A stretch of DNA of 64,000 nt from Thiomicrorhabdus sp965603495 (GTDB taxonomy: Bacteria > Pseudomonadota > Gammaproteobacteria > Thiomicrospirales > Thiomicrospiraceae), in contig CBFDDF010000001.1 of the NCBI GenBank assembly GCA_965603495.1, forward strand, positions 434,001 to 498,000, given 5' to 3'. The position numbers and the translations under genes were made by a program. This document shows positions 7,900-16,260 of the stretch, piece after piece. The notes under the pieces were generated by a model. The model was given only the letters and a program-made list of their open reading frames with translations. It was not told the origin of the DNA and ran no database searches. Numbering within the stretch: the stretch's first letter is position 1; each line of letters starts with the position of its first letter.

Positions 7900-8439
7900 A
7901 TGGCAAGTTTACAGAAAGTATATAAAGATCAGATTGTTGCTAAATTAGTAGAGCAGTTTGGTTATAAATCTCCAATGCAGGCACCTAAGTTGACTAAGAT
8001 TACAATCAACATGGGTGTTGGTGAAGCAATTGGTGATAAGAAGGTCCTAGATCACGCAGTCTCTGACATGGAAGCAATTTCAGGTCAGAAAGCAGTTAAA
8101 ACATTGGCACGTAAATCTGTCGCTAGTTTTAAAGTTCGTGATGGTTATCCGTTAGGTTGTAAAGTGACTTTACGTGGCGCCAAGATGTATGAATTCCTAG
8201 ATCGTCTAATCAATGTCTCCTTGCCTCGCGTAAGAGATTTTCGTGGTGTTAACCCGAAAGCATTTGATGGTCGTGGAAACTACAACCTAGGTATTAAAGA
8301 GCAAATTATTTTCCCAGAAATCGAATTTGATAAAATTGACAAAATCCGCGGTATGGATATTAACTTTGTCACGACAGCAAATACGAATGATGAGGCGAAA
8401 GCTCTTTTAGAAGCCTTTAATTTTCCATTCACGAAATAG
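7900..8439 (+). CDS. rplE: 50S ribosomal protein L5
   Basis: L5 binds 5S rRNA and contacts the P-site tRNA. It has 179 residues, with ITINMGVGEA near residue 36 and GRGNYNLGIKEQIIFPEI near 125. A weak GGGTAG site lies before the ATG. It is in the spc block between rplX and rpsN. Confidence 0.98.
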   Translation: MASLQKVYKDQIVAKLVEQFGYKSPMQAPKLTKITINMGVGEAIGDKKVLDHAVSDMEAISGQKAVKTLARKSVASFKVRDGYPLGCKVTLRGAKMYEFLDRLINVSLPRVRDFRGVNPKAFDGRGNYNLGIKEQIIFPEIEFDKIDKIRGMDINFVTTANTNDEAKALLEAFNFPFTK

Positions 8440-8449
8440 GGGTTCACTG

Positions 8450-8755
8450 ATGGCTAAGCAATCAATGATTGAACGTGAAAAGAAGCGTGCAAAGATAGTA
8501 GCGAAATTCGCTACTAAACGTGATGCGTTAAAAACAGCATCAGTAGACATGGCACTTAGTTTTGAAGAGCGTATGGAAGCAATGGATAAGCTAGCTGCTC
8601 TTCCTCGTAATGCTTCTCCAGTTCGTCAACGTAATCGTTGTCGTATGACTGGGCGCCCTCACGGTGTTTATAAAAAGTTTGGTTTATCACGTAACATGCT
8701 AAGAGAATTAGCAATGCAAGGTGATGTACCTGGTTTAAGAAAAGCTAGTTGGTAA
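8450..8755 (+). CDS. rpsN: 30S ribosomal protein S14, zinc-free type
   Basis: S14 is a 30S head protein. At 101 residues it is the long, zinc-free form: it lacks the paired CxxC motifs of the short form. The C-terminal signature RNRCRMTGRPHGVYKKFGLSR is slightly degenerate but clear. Confidence 0.98.
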   Translation: MAKQSMIEREKKRAKIVAKFATKRDALKTASVDMALSFEERMEAMDKLAALPRNASPVRQRNRCRMTGRPHGVYKKFGLSRNMLRELAMQGDVPGLRKASW

Positions 8756-8767
8756 GGATAATTATCT

Positions 8768-9163
8768 ATGAGTATGTCTGATCCAGTTGCTGATATGTTG
8801 ACACGCATTCGTAACGGCCAAATGGCCGGTCACTCGAAAGTAAATATGCCTTCATCAAAACTTAAAATAGCTTTGGCTAAAGTTTTGACTGCAGAAGGTT
8901 ATATTTCAACATTCAGTATTAAAGAAGATGAAGGGAAAGCTGAATTGTCAGTGGACCTAAAGTATTTTGATGGGAAGCCTGTCATTGATATGATTAAGCG
9001 CGTAAGCCGTCCAGGTTTGCGTGTTTATAAAAACAAAGACGAGTTACCTAATGTAATTGGTGGTCTTGGTATCGCTGTAATTTCAACGTCTAAAGGTATT
9101 ATGACTGACCGTGACGCTCGCCAAGCGGGTGTTGGTGGCGAAGTTATTTGCTACGTAGCATAA
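8768..9163 (+). CDS. rpsH: 30S ribosomal protein S8
   Basis: S8 is a primary 16S-binding protein and in E. coli a translational repressor of the spc operon. It has 131 residues. ATG 8768 (MSMSDPVADMLTRIRNGQ) matches the family N-terminus better than the internal ATG two codons later. The C-terminus is GGEVICYVA. Confidence 0.98.
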   Translation: MSMSDPVADMLTRIRNGQMAGHSKVNMPSSKLKIALAKVLTAEGYISTFSIKEDEGKAELSVDLKYFDGKPVIDMIKRVSRPGLRVYKNKDELPNVIGGLGIAVISTSKGIMTDRDARQAGVGGEVICYVA

Positions 9164-9173
9164 GGAATCTATT

Positions 9174-9707
9174 ATGTCTAGAATTGCAAAAGCTGCTGTT
9201 GTAGTCCCTGCGAATGTACAAGTTACATTTGACGGTACAGAAGTAACGGTAAAAGGCGCTAAAGCTTCATTGACTAAAAAGTTCAATGCTGCAGTCGTGT
9301 TTAAGTCTGAAGACGGTCAAATATTTTGTACGCCTGTTGACGGTGCTGCAAATGGTTGGGCTCAAGCTGGTACAGCTCGTTCAATCATTAACAGTATGGT
9401 TATTGGTGTTACAGATGGTTTTGAGAAGAAGTTACAGTTGGTTGGTGTTGGTTACCGTGCAAAGGCTGAGGGCAATGTTTTAGACTTGACTCTTGGTTTT
9501 TCACACCCGGTAAAGCATGCTATACCTACTGGTATCACTATTGAGACTCCGTCACAAACAGAAATCGTTGTAAAAGGCGCGGACAAGCAAGTTGTTGGAC
9601 AAGTTGCTGCTGAGATTCGTGCATACCGCCCACCTGAGCCTTATAAAGGTAAGGGTGTTAAGTATGCTGATGAGCGTATTTTACGTAAAGAAGCTAAGAA
9701 GAAATAA
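9174..9707 (+). CDS. rplF: 50S ribosomal protein L6
   Basis: L6 lies near the factor-binding site of the 50S subunit. It has 177 residues in two similar alpha/beta domains. The conserved KLQLVGVGYRA is mid-protein and RPPEPYKGKGVKY is near the C-terminus. The ribosome-binding site is AAGGAA. Confidence 0.98.
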   Translation: MSRIAKAAVVVPANVQVTFDGTEVTVKGAKASLTKKFNAAVVFKSEDGQIFCTPVDGAANGWAQAGTARSIINSMVIGVTDGFEKKLQLVGVGYRAKAEGNVLDLTLGFSHPVKHAIPTGITIETPSQTEIVVKGADKQVVGQVAAEIRAYRPPEPYKGKGVKYADERILRKEAKKK

Positions 9708-9721
9708 AGCTGGAAGTTGAT

Positions 9722-10075
9722 ATGAATAAGAAAACAGCCCGTCTTCGTAGAGCTAAGAAAACTCGTGCCAAAATTTTTGAGCTACAAGTGCCAAGATTGT
9801 GCGTTCATCGTACATCACAGCATATTTACGCTCAGCTGATCTCAGCTACTGGTATCGAAGTTATTGCTGCAAGCTCTACCGTTCAAGCGGACGTTAAGAA
9901 AGAAATCAGCAACACTGGTAACAAAGAAGCTGCTAAAGCTGTTGGTAAATCAATCGCTGAAAAAGCAAAAGCAGCTGGTATAACAACTGTTGCATTTGAT
10001 CGTTCAGGGTTTAAATACCACGGCCGTATCCAAGAATTAGCAGACTCAGCCCGTGCAAACGGTCTTGAATTTTAA
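9722..10075 (+). CDS. rplR: 50S ribosomal protein L18
   Basis: L18 binds 5S rRNA together with L5. It has 117 residues, with a basic N-terminus (KKTARLRRAKKTRAKI) and the signature FDRSGFKYHGRIQELADSAR at the C-terminal end. Confidence 0.98.
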   Translation: MNKKTARLRRAKKTRAKIFELQVPRLCVHRTSQHIYAQLISATGIEVIAASSTVQADVKKEISNTGNKEAAKAVGKSIAEKAKAAGITTVAFDRSGFKYHGRIQELADSARANGLEF

Positions 10076-10089
10076 AGGAAGGATAAAAT

Positions 10090-10593
10090 ATGTCTTCACG
10101 TGAATTACAAGACGATGGAATGATTGAAAAGTTAGTAGACATTCGTCGTGTTGCCAAGGTTGTAAAAGGTGGACGTGTATTCAGTTTTTCAGCACTAGCA
10201 GTCGTTGGTGATGGTGAAGGTCAGGTAGGATTCGGTAGCGGTAAAGCTAACGAAGTTCCTATCGCGATCAAAAAAGCCATGGAAAAAGCACGTCGTAACA
10301 TGAAAGATATCCATCTTGATGATGGAACTATCCAATACCCAATCAACTTCAAGCAAGGTGCTGTTAACATTGTTATGCTGCCTGCGTCTGAAGGTACTGG
10401 TGTTATTGCTGGTGGTGCTATGCGTGCAGTGTTAGAAGCTGCAGGTGTTAAAAACGTACTTTCAAAATGTATCGGTACTACACGCCCTGTAAACGTTGTA
10501 CGTTCAACTGTTAATGCTTTAGTTAGTATTTCTAGTCCTGAACATATTGCAGCTAAGCGCGGTAAAACAGTCGGTCAAATTTTAGGTGAGTAA
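10090..10593 (+). CDS. rpsE: 30S ribosomal protein S5
   Basis: S5 takes part in decoding accuracy and mRNA unwinding. It has 167 residues. The double-stranded RNA-binding part has VVKGGRVFSFSALAVVGDG, and the C-terminal domain has GGAMRAVLEAAGVKNVLSK. An AAGGAAGG site precedes it. Confidence 0.98.
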   Translation: MSSRELQDDGMIEKLVDIRRVAKVVKGGRVFSFSALAVVGDGEGQVGFGSGKANEVPIAIKKAMEKARRNMKDIHLDDGTIQYPINFKQGAVNIVMLPASEGTGVIAGGAMRAVLEAAGVKNVLSKCIGTTRPVNVVRSTVNALVSISSPEHIAAKRGKTVGQILGE

Positions 10594-10594
10594 T

Positions 10595-10783
10595 ATGTCA
10601 GATAAAAAATATGTCACAGTGACGTTGGTAAAAAGCACCATTGGTCGTTTACCAAATCATAGAGCATGTGTGTCTGGTCTTGGTCTAAGAAGGATGCACC
10701 AAACGGTTAGCGTTATTGATACTCCAGAAAATCGTGGGATGATTAATAAGGTTCACTATTTGCTAAAAGTAGAGGAAGCATAA
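10595..10783 (+). CDS. rpmD: 50S ribosomal protein L30
   Basis: L30 is a small 50S protein. ATG 10595 gives 62 residues (MSDKKYVTVTLVKSTIG), the usual length. The TTAGGTGAG just inside the end of rpsE serves as its ribosome-binding site. A GTG three codons upstream would overlap rpsE and lacks such a site. The motif GLGLRRMHQTV is typical. Confidence 0.95.
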   Translation: MSDKKYVTVTLVKSTIGRLPNHRACVSGLGLRRMHQTVSVIDTPENRGMINKVHYLLKVEEA

Positions 10784-10784
10784 T

Positions 10785-11219
10785 ATGCAACTTAATACTC
10801 TAAAACCAGCAGAAGGTTCTAAATCTGAAAGTAAACGCGTTGGACGCGGTCAGGGTTCTGGCTGGGGTAAGATGGGTGGACGTGGTCATAAAGGTCAGAA
10901 GTCTCGTTCTGGTGGTATGCCTAGAATCGGTTTTGAAGGTGGGCAGATGCCTCTTCAAAGAAGACTTCCTAAGGTTGGCTTCAGATCAAGAAAGTCTGGA
11001 TACGCAACTGAGATTCGTCTTGATATATTAGCTAAGATTGAAGCGGATGTTATTGACATCGCAGCTTTAAAAGCCGCTGATATTATTGGTGACAAAATCA
11101 AAGTTGTAAAAGTTGTTTGCTCTGGTGAAATCACCAAAGCAGTTAAGTTGTCTGGTATTAAGGCTACTGCGGGTGCTCTAGCAGCAATCGAAGCAGCTGG
11201 CGGTACTGTAGAAGCTTAA
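10785..11219 (+). CDS. rplO: 50S ribosomal protein L15
   Basis: L15 is a late-assembling 50S protein. It has 144 residues. The glycine-rich N-terminal tail (RVGRGQGSGWGK, GRGHKGQKSRSGG) and the C-terminal KLSGIKATAGALAAIEAAGG are typical. It begins 1 bp after the rpmD stop and ends 1 bp before secY. Confidence 0.98.
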   Translation: MQLNTLKPAEGSKSESKRVGRGQGSGWGKMGGRGHKGQKSRSGGMPRIGFEGGQMPLQRRLPKVGFRSRKSGYATEIRLDILAKIEADVIDIAALKAADIIGDKIKVVKVVCSGEITKAVKLSGIKATAGALAAIEAAGGTVEA

Positions 11220-11220
11220 T

Positions 11221-12531
11221 ATGAATAGTTCTATTGCAACTTCAGGTATGAGTGATTTAAAGAACAAGATTTTATTTGTTCTTGGGGCGATCGTCGTCTT
11301 TAGGCTAGGTACACATATACCTGTACCGTCTATTGACCCAATTGCATTGGCTGCGATGTTTGAGCAGCAAAAGGGTACCATTCTTGACATGTTTAACATG
11401 TTCTCGGGTGGTGCGCTTGAGCGTTTATCGATCTTTGCATTAGGTATTATGCCTTATATATCTGCCTCTATTATTATGCAGTTATTAACCGTGGTATCGC
11501 CTTCTTTAGAACAACTAAAGAAGGATGGAGAGCAGGGTCGCCGCAAAATCACTCAATACACACGTTACGGTACCGTTGTCTTGGCAACGTTCCAGGCGTT
11601 GGGTGTCGCAATTGCTTTAGAATCTCAAAATATTAATGGTATGTCTGTTGTGGTAGACCCTGGTCTACTCTTTAGATTGACTGCAGTTGTGACGCTTGTT
11701 GGTGGAACAATCTTCTTAATGTGGCTTGGTGAACAAATCACTGAGCGTGGCATCGGTAACGGTATATCACTGATTATCTTTGCTGGGATTGTTGCAGGGT
11801 TGCCATCCGCTTTGGGTGGTACCTTCGAACAGGTGAATACAGGTGCTCTTCACGCGATTACAGTGTTTGTTTTACTTGCACTAGTCTTTGCAGTGATCGC
11901 TTTCGTTGTCTTTGTTGAACGCGGACAACGTCGTATACCTGTCCATTACGCACAAAAAATGCGTGGTCGTAAGTTATATGGTGGTCAAGAGTCTCACTTA
12001 CCATTAAAGTTAAACATGGCTGGAGTTATTCCTCCAATCTTTGCTTCAAGTATCATTCTGTTTCCAGCAACCCTTGGTGGTTGGTTCGGTGCTGCTGAGG
12101 GTATGGGTTGGTTAAAGGACATTGCAACAACAATGTCTCCAGGACAGCCTTTGTATGTTTTGCTTTATGCAATTGCGATTATTTTCTTCTGTTTCTTCTA
12201 TACAGCGATTGTTTTCAATCCTAAGGAAACAGCAGACAACTTAAGAAAATCTGGTGCCTACTTACCAGGGATTAGACCAGGTGCTCAAACGGCACGTCAT
12301 ATTGACGGTATTATGGGTCGCTTAACCTTAGCGGGTGCGATTTATATTACAGCGGTTTGTCTATTACCTGAGTTCTTAATTCTTTACTGGAATGTCCCGT
12401 TCTATTTTGGCGGAACATCACTACTGATCATTGTTATTGTTGTTATGGATTTCATGACTTCGGTGCAAGCCCAAATGCAGTCGACACAGTATGAAGGCAT
12501 GATGAAAAAATCAAAACTGAAGGGTCGATAA
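11221..12531 (+). CDS. secY: Protein translocase subunit SecY
   Basis: SecY is the inner-membrane channel subunit of the Sec translocon. It has 436 residues and about ten hydrophobic segments. The plug region shows MFNMFSGGALERLSIFALGIMP, and the cytoplasmic loop shows ERGQRRIPVHYAQKM. It is the last gene of the spc block. rpmJ, which often follows secY, is absent from the 86-bp gap to rpsM. Confidence 0.98.
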   Translation: MNSSIATSGMSDLKNKILFVLGAIVVFRLGTHIPVPSIDPIALAAMFEQQKGTILDMFNMFSGGALERLSIFALGIMPYISASIIMQLLTVVSPSLEQLKKDGEQGRRKITQYTRYGTVVLATFQALGVAIALESQNINGMSVVVDPGLLFRLTAVVTLVGGTIFLMWLGEQITERGIGNGISLIIFAGIVAGLPSALGGTFEQVNTGALHAITVFVLLALVFAVIAFVVFVERGQRRIPVHYAQKMRGRKLYGGQESHLPLKLNMAGVIPPIFASSIILFPATLGGWFGAAEGMGWLKDIATTMSPGQPLYVLLYAIAIIFFCFFYTAIVFNPKETADNLRKSGAYLPGIRPGAQTARHIDGIMGRLTLAGAIYITAVCLLPEFLILYWNVPFYFGGTSLLIIVIVVMDFMTSVQAQMQSTQYEGMMKKSKLKGR

Positions 12532-12560
12532 CCTTTTTGGTTATTGCTCTAGTATTTAGT

Positions 12561-12592
12561 CTGAAAAACGAGTATAATCCTCTGTTTTTCAG
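12561..12592 (+). promoter_or_regulatory. Alpha-operon promoter inside an inverted repeat
   Basis: TATAAT at 12573-12578 lies in the 14-bp loop of a perfect 9-bp inverted repeat, CTGAAAAAC (12561-12569) and GTTTTTCAG (12584-12592). The -35 is weak. The repeat may be an operator or an mRNA hairpin. Confidence 0.5.
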
Positions 12593-12617
12593 TAGACGGA
12601 TTTAAAGGGAGCGCACT

Positions 12618-12974
12618 ATGGCACGTATTGCCGGTGTAAACATTCCAGTTAACAAGCATATTGTTATCGGTTTGACTTCGATCTACGGGGTTGGTTCAAC
12701 TACAGCAAAAGCAATTTGTGCTTCTGTTGATGTGGAGCCATCTACGAAAGTTCGAGAACTAACTGAAGTTCAGTTAGAAGCACTTCGTTCAGAAGTGACA
12801 AAATTTAAAATTGAAGGTGATCTTCGTCGTGAAGTATCTATGAACATTAAGCGATTAATGGACATGGGTTGTTACCGCGGAATTCGCCATCGTCGTAGTC
12901 TGCCTCTACGTGGACAACGTACAAAAACTAATGCACGTACTCGTAAAGGTCCTGTAAGACCTATTAAGAGATAA
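12618..12974 (+). CDS. rpsM: 30S ribosomal protein S13
   Basis: S13 contacts the P-site tRNA and the 50S subunit. It has 118 residues with the typical start MARIAGVNIPVNKH and the C-terminal RHRRSLPLRGQRTKTNARTR. An AAAGGGAG site precedes it. It is the first gene of the alpha block. Confidence 0.98.
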   Translation: MARIAGVNIPVNKHIVIGLTSIYGVGSTTAKAICASVDVEPSTKVRELTEVQLEALRSEVTKFKIEGDLRREVSMNIKRLMDMGCYRGIRHRRSLPLRGQRTKTNARTRKGPVRPIKR

Positions 12975-12996
12975 CGCATAATTGCGAGAGAAGATT

Positions 12997-13392
12997 ATGG
13001 CAAAAGCAAAAGCAAGTTCACGTGTTAAAAAGAAAGTAAAACAGGTTGTAACGGATGCAGTAGCACACGTTCACGCTAGTTTTAATAACACAATTGTGAC
13101 TATCACAGACCGTCAGGGTAATGCACTGTGCTGGGCTACTTCAGGTGGAAGCGGTTTCCGTGGATCACGTAAGAGTACGCCTTTTGCTGCGCAGGTCGCT
13201 GCAGAACGTTGTGGCCAAATGGCCCACGATTTTGGTGTAAAGAACTTAGATGTTATGGTTAAAGGTCCTGGACCTGGTCGTGACTCTGCTGTTCGTGGCT
13301 TAAATGGTGCAGGATTCAAAATTACGTCAATTGCTGATGTAACTCCGATTCCGCATAATGGTTGCCGTCCACCTAAGAAACGTCGCGTTTAA
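12997..13392 (+). CDS. rpsK: 30S ribosomal protein S11
   Basis: S11 lies on the 30S platform near the mRNA exit. ATG 12997 gives 131 residues (MAKAKASSRVKKKVKQ) with GAGAGAAG upstream. An in-frame TTG at 12982 is not needed. VKGPGPGRDSAVRGLNGAG and the C-terminal DVTPIPHNGCRPPKKRRV are diagnostic. Confidence 0.97.
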   Translation: MAKAKASSRVKKKVKQVVTDAVAHVHASFNNTIVTITDRQGNALCWATSGGSGFRGSRKSTPFAAQVAAERCGQMAHDFGVKNLDVMVKGPGPGRDSAVRGLNGAGFKITSIADVTPIPHNGCRPPKKRRV

Positions 13393-13406
13393 TATTTGAG
13401 GTAATC

Positions 13407-14027
13407 ATGGCTAGATATATTGGTCCAAAGTGTAAACTTGCCCGTCGTGAAGGTACTGACTTATTTTTGAAAAGCGGTGTTCGTAGCATCGAATCAAAAT
13501 GTAAAATTGATCAGTTACCTGGACAACATGGTACAGGACGAAAGAAAGTAACCGAATACGGTTTACAGCTTCGTGAAAAACAAAAAGTTCGTCGTATGTA
13601 CGGCGTACTAGAAAAGAAGTTCCGTCTTTATTACAAAGAAGCAGATCGTCGTAGAGGCTCAACGGGTGTTAACTTGTTGCAAATCCTTGAAAGCCGTCTA
13701 GATAATGTTGTATATCGTATGGGCTTTGCATCGACTCGTGCTGAAGCACGTCAGTTGGTATCACATAAATCGATTTTAGTTAACGGTCAGTCAGTTAATA
13801 TCCCTTCTTATGAAGTTGGTGCTGGTGATGTTGTTGCTATTAGAGAGAAATCACGTAATCAAACACGTATTGCTTCTGCATTAGAAATAAATGCACAAAG
13901 TGGAACTGTTAGTTGGGTTGAAGTGAATAAGACTGCATTTGAAGGGACTTTTAAAAATCTTCCTGATCGTACAGATCTTTCTTCTGATATTTCAGAAAAC
14001 CTAATCGTTGAGCTTTACTCTAAGTAA
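13407..14027 (+). CDS. rpsD: 30S ribosomal protein S4
   Basis: S4 is a primary 16S rRNA-binding protein and in E. coli the translational regulator of the alpha operon. It has 206 residues. The start is MARYIGPKCKLARREG; an S4 RNA-binding domain follows with MGFASTRAEARQLVSHKSIL from about residue 105. The start follows rpsK by 14 bp. Confidence 0.98.
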   Translation: MARYIGPKCKLARREGTDLFLKSGVRSIESKCKIDQLPGQHGTGRKKVTEYGLQLREKQKVRRMYGVLEKKFRLYYKEADRRRGSTGVNLLQILESRLDNVVYRMGFASTRAEARQLVSHKSILVNGQSVNIPSYEVGAGDVVAIREKSRNQTRIASALEINAQSGTVSWVEVNKTAFEGTFKNLPDRTDLSSDISENLIVELYSK

Positions 14028-14051
14028 AACCTGATACGGAGATACCCTCGA

Positions 14052-15035
14052 ATGCAAGAGATGTTAGAACAGTTGTTGACGCCTCGTTTGGTTGATATTA
14101 AAAGAAAAAGCGAATTTCATAGTCGTGTAACGCTAGAACCACTTGAACGTGGTTTTGGACACACACTGGGAAATGCACTTCGTCGTATTTTATTATCTTC
14201 GATGCCTGGTGGGGCTATAGTACAAGCCAAAATTGAAGGTGTTTTACACGAATATTCTTCTATTGAAGGTGTAAGAGAAGATGTTCTTGAAATTCTTTTA
14301 AACTTGAAAGAAGTTGCTGTAAAACTTAATGCAACAGACCATGCGGAATTAACGCTAAGCAAGAAGGGTCCTGCGATCGTTCGAGCTTCAGATATCGTCT
14401 TAAACCACGATATTGAGATTGCTAATCCAGATCATGTTATTGCACATGTTGCTGAAGGTGCAGAGTTGAATATGACTTTGACTGTACGTTCAGGAATGGG
14501 TTATCAACCAGCGGTAAGAACTGAAAGTGAAGCTCAAATTGGCGTTTTGCGTTTAGATGCTAGCTTCAGTCCTATTCATACAGTTAGTTATGAAGTTCAG
14601 AATGCACGTGTTGAGCAACGTTCAGACCTAGATAAGTTAATTATCGATATTGTCACTGACGGTACTTTAGATCCTGAAGATGCCATTAAACAGGCAGCAA
14701 CGGTTCTACATTATCAACTGAATGCTTTTGTTAATCTTAAGCACAAAGAAGTTGTAGCACCAGAGGAAGAAGATAATGAATTTGATCCTATCTTCTTACA
14801 ACCTGTTGATGATTTAGAATTGACTGTTCGTTCAGCAAACTGTCTGAAAGCAGAACAAATCTATTATATTGGTGATTTAGTACAGAGAGCTGAGCCTCAC
14901 TTACTTAAAACACCTAACTTAGGTAAAAAATCTCTGCAAGAGATCAAAGATGTTCTTGCGCAAAGAGGTTTGAGCTTAGGGACTAAATTAGAGAACTGGC
15001 CGCCAGCAAGCTTGGTTAGTAAAGAGTCAGCATAA
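14052..15035 (+). CDS. rpoA: RNA polymerase subunit alpha
   Basis: The alpha subunit is the assembly platform of RNA polymerase. It has 327 residues. The N-terminal domain has FGHTLGNALRRILLSSMPG and IEGVLHEYSSIEGV. An acidic linker (APEEEDNEFDP) leads to the C-terminal domain, which binds UP elements and activators (LTVRSANCLKAEQI, TPNLGKKSLQEIKD). It lies in the alpha block between rpsD and rplQ. Confidence 0.99.
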   Translation: MQEMLEQLLTPRLVDIKRKSEFHSRVTLEPLERGFGHTLGNALRRILLSSMPGGAIVQAKIEGVLHEYSSIEGVREDVLEILLNLKEVAVKLNATDHAELTLSKKGPAIVRASDIVLNHDIEIANPDHVIAHVAEGAELNMTLTVRSGMGYQPAVRTESEAQIGVLRLDASFSPIHTVSYEVQNARVEQRSDLDKLIIDIVTDGTLDPEDAIKQAATVLHYQLNAFVNLKHKEVVAPEEEDNEFDPIFLQPVDDLELTVRSANCLKAEQIYYIGDLVQRAEPHLLKTPNLGKKSLQEIKDVLAQRGLSLGTKLENWPPASLVSKESA

Positions 15036-15050
15036 AATAAGGAAGCTATC

Positions 15051-15437
15051 ATGCGTCATGGTAAAACAGGTCGTAAGTTAAATCGCAATAGTTCGCACCG
15101 TAAGGCAATGTTTAAAAACATGTCTGCTTCGCTTATCGATCACGAAGTTATTCGTACAACGGTTGCTAAAGCGAAAGAACTTCGTGGAATTGCTGAACCT
15201 ATGATTACACTTGCTAAAGTAGACAGCGTACATAATCGTCGTCTTGCTATGGCACGTTTAGGTGATAAAGCAATGGTTGCAAAGTTATTCACTGAGCTTG
15301 GTCCTCGTTACCAAACTCGTCCGGGTGGGTATATCCGCATTTTAAAGTGTGGTTTCCGTCCAGGTGATAATGCACCAATGGCTATTGTTGAGTTAGTTGA
15401 TCGTCCGATCGCTGCTGCAACAGAAGCTGCTGAGTAA
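15051..15437 (+). CDS. rplQ: 50S ribosomal protein L17
   Basis: L17 lies near the exit tunnel. It has 128 residues and the signature MRHGKTGRKLNRNSSHRKAM at the N-terminus, with YIRILKCGFRPGDNAPMA in the C-terminal half. It is the last gene of the ribosomal superoperon and a terminator follows. Confidence 0.98.
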   Translation: MRHGKTGRKLNRNSSHRKAMFKNMSASLIDHEVIRTTVAKAKELRGIAEPMITLAKVDSVHNRRLAMARLGDKAMVAKLFTELGPRYQTRPGGYIRILKCGFRPGDNAPMAIVELVDRPIAAATEAAE

Positions 15438-15445
15438 TCAGCATT

Positions 15446-15473
15446 AAAAAAGCCGGTTTTTACCGGTTTTTTT
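15446..15473 (+). terminator. Rho-independent terminator after rplQ
   Basis: GCCGGT and ACCGG form a short stem flanked by an A run and a run of seven T. It closes the ribosomal operon 19 bp before tatD. Confidence 0.85.
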
Positions 15474-15491
15474 ATATCTAAAATTCTTCAA

Positions 15492-16259
15492 ATGATCATC
15501 GACACACATTGTCATTTAGATTTACTTCTTGAATCTTCATTAGATTTTATGGACTCCCAATCCGTTTTTCGAGCACATAATCTTACTCCCCAATTCGTTG
15601 CCATGTCCGTTAGTCCTGATAACTGGTCTGTCGTTCTTAAATTAACACTTCTATATCCTAAGATTCATGCCGCATTGGGTATTCATCCTTGGTACGTTAC
15701 GGCACACAATAGTTCTAGTCTCCAATCACTTGAGAACCTATTAAATGCTGAACAGGTCGTTGCTTTGGGAGAAATTGGTTTGGATTTCTCACCCGTCTAT
15801 CAAGATACCAAGCAACTCCAAGTTGAAACCTTTAGAGCTCAGTTGAACTTAGCTGAAAAGTTCAGTAAACCGATCTCTGTGCACGTTGTTAAGGCGCACA
15901 ATGAGCTCTACCAGAGCTTACGTAGCCACAATTTAACGGGAATTATTCACGGTTTGGGTAGCAGTCTTCAGGTTGCTCAAAACTATGTAGATTGTGGTTT
16001 TAAAATTGGAGTTAATGGGGTGCTGTTGCGTGAGAATGCTCATCGCTATCATGCTTTAGTACGGCATTTTGGAATCCAGCATCTAGTTTTAGAAACCGAT
16101 TACCCAAATGTAAAGCTACCAGGCCTGGTGAAACCTAATTTACATGATATTATTCGGGTTGCTGAACAGGTTGCCAAGTTACTTAATCATTCATTTGAGG
16201 ATGTTTTACAGCAAACCACGGCTAATGCACAACAGATCTTTAAATTGGATGGAAATTAA
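15492..16259 (+). CDS. TatD-family metal-dependent hydrolase
   Basis: This 255-residue protein is a TIM-barrel metallohydrolase of the TatD/YcfH/YjjV group, usually a DNase or deoxyribonuclease-like enzyme. The metal ligands are visible as DTHCHLD near the N-terminus, ALGEIGLDF near residue 95, the HVVKAH histidines, and ETDYPN near the C-terminus. The ATG lies 18 bp past the rplQ terminator with no clear ribosome-binding site. Its final third carries an exact copy of the dispersed palindrome, encoding PGLV in a loop after ETDYPN. It is followed by tcdA after 1 bp. The substrate is not known. Confidence 0.88.
   Translation: MIIDTHCHLDLLLESSLDFMDSQSVFRAHNLTPQFVAMSVSPDNWSVVLKLTLLYPKIHAALGIHPWYVTAHNSSSLQSLENLLNAEQVVALGEIGLDFSPVYQDTKQLQVETFRAQLNLAEKFSKPISVHVVKAHNELYQSLRSHNLTGIIHGLGSSLQVAQNYVDCGFKIGVNGVLLRENAHRYHALVRHFGIQHLVLETDYPNVKLPGLVKPNLHDIIRVAEQVAKLLNHSFEDVLQQTTANAQQIFKLDGN
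16118..16129. repeat. Dispersed palindrome, exact 12-bp core (in tatD-like gene)
   Basis: ACCAGGCCTGGT, read as P-G-L-V in the host frame. First copy in the window; none occur in the 16 kb before it. Confidence 0.9.
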
Positions 16260-16260
16260 T

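Noticed and set aside
16144..16260. Earlier start for tcdA inside tatD
   Set aside because: The extension overlaps tatD and has no homology; the ATG at 16261 gives the family N-terminus.
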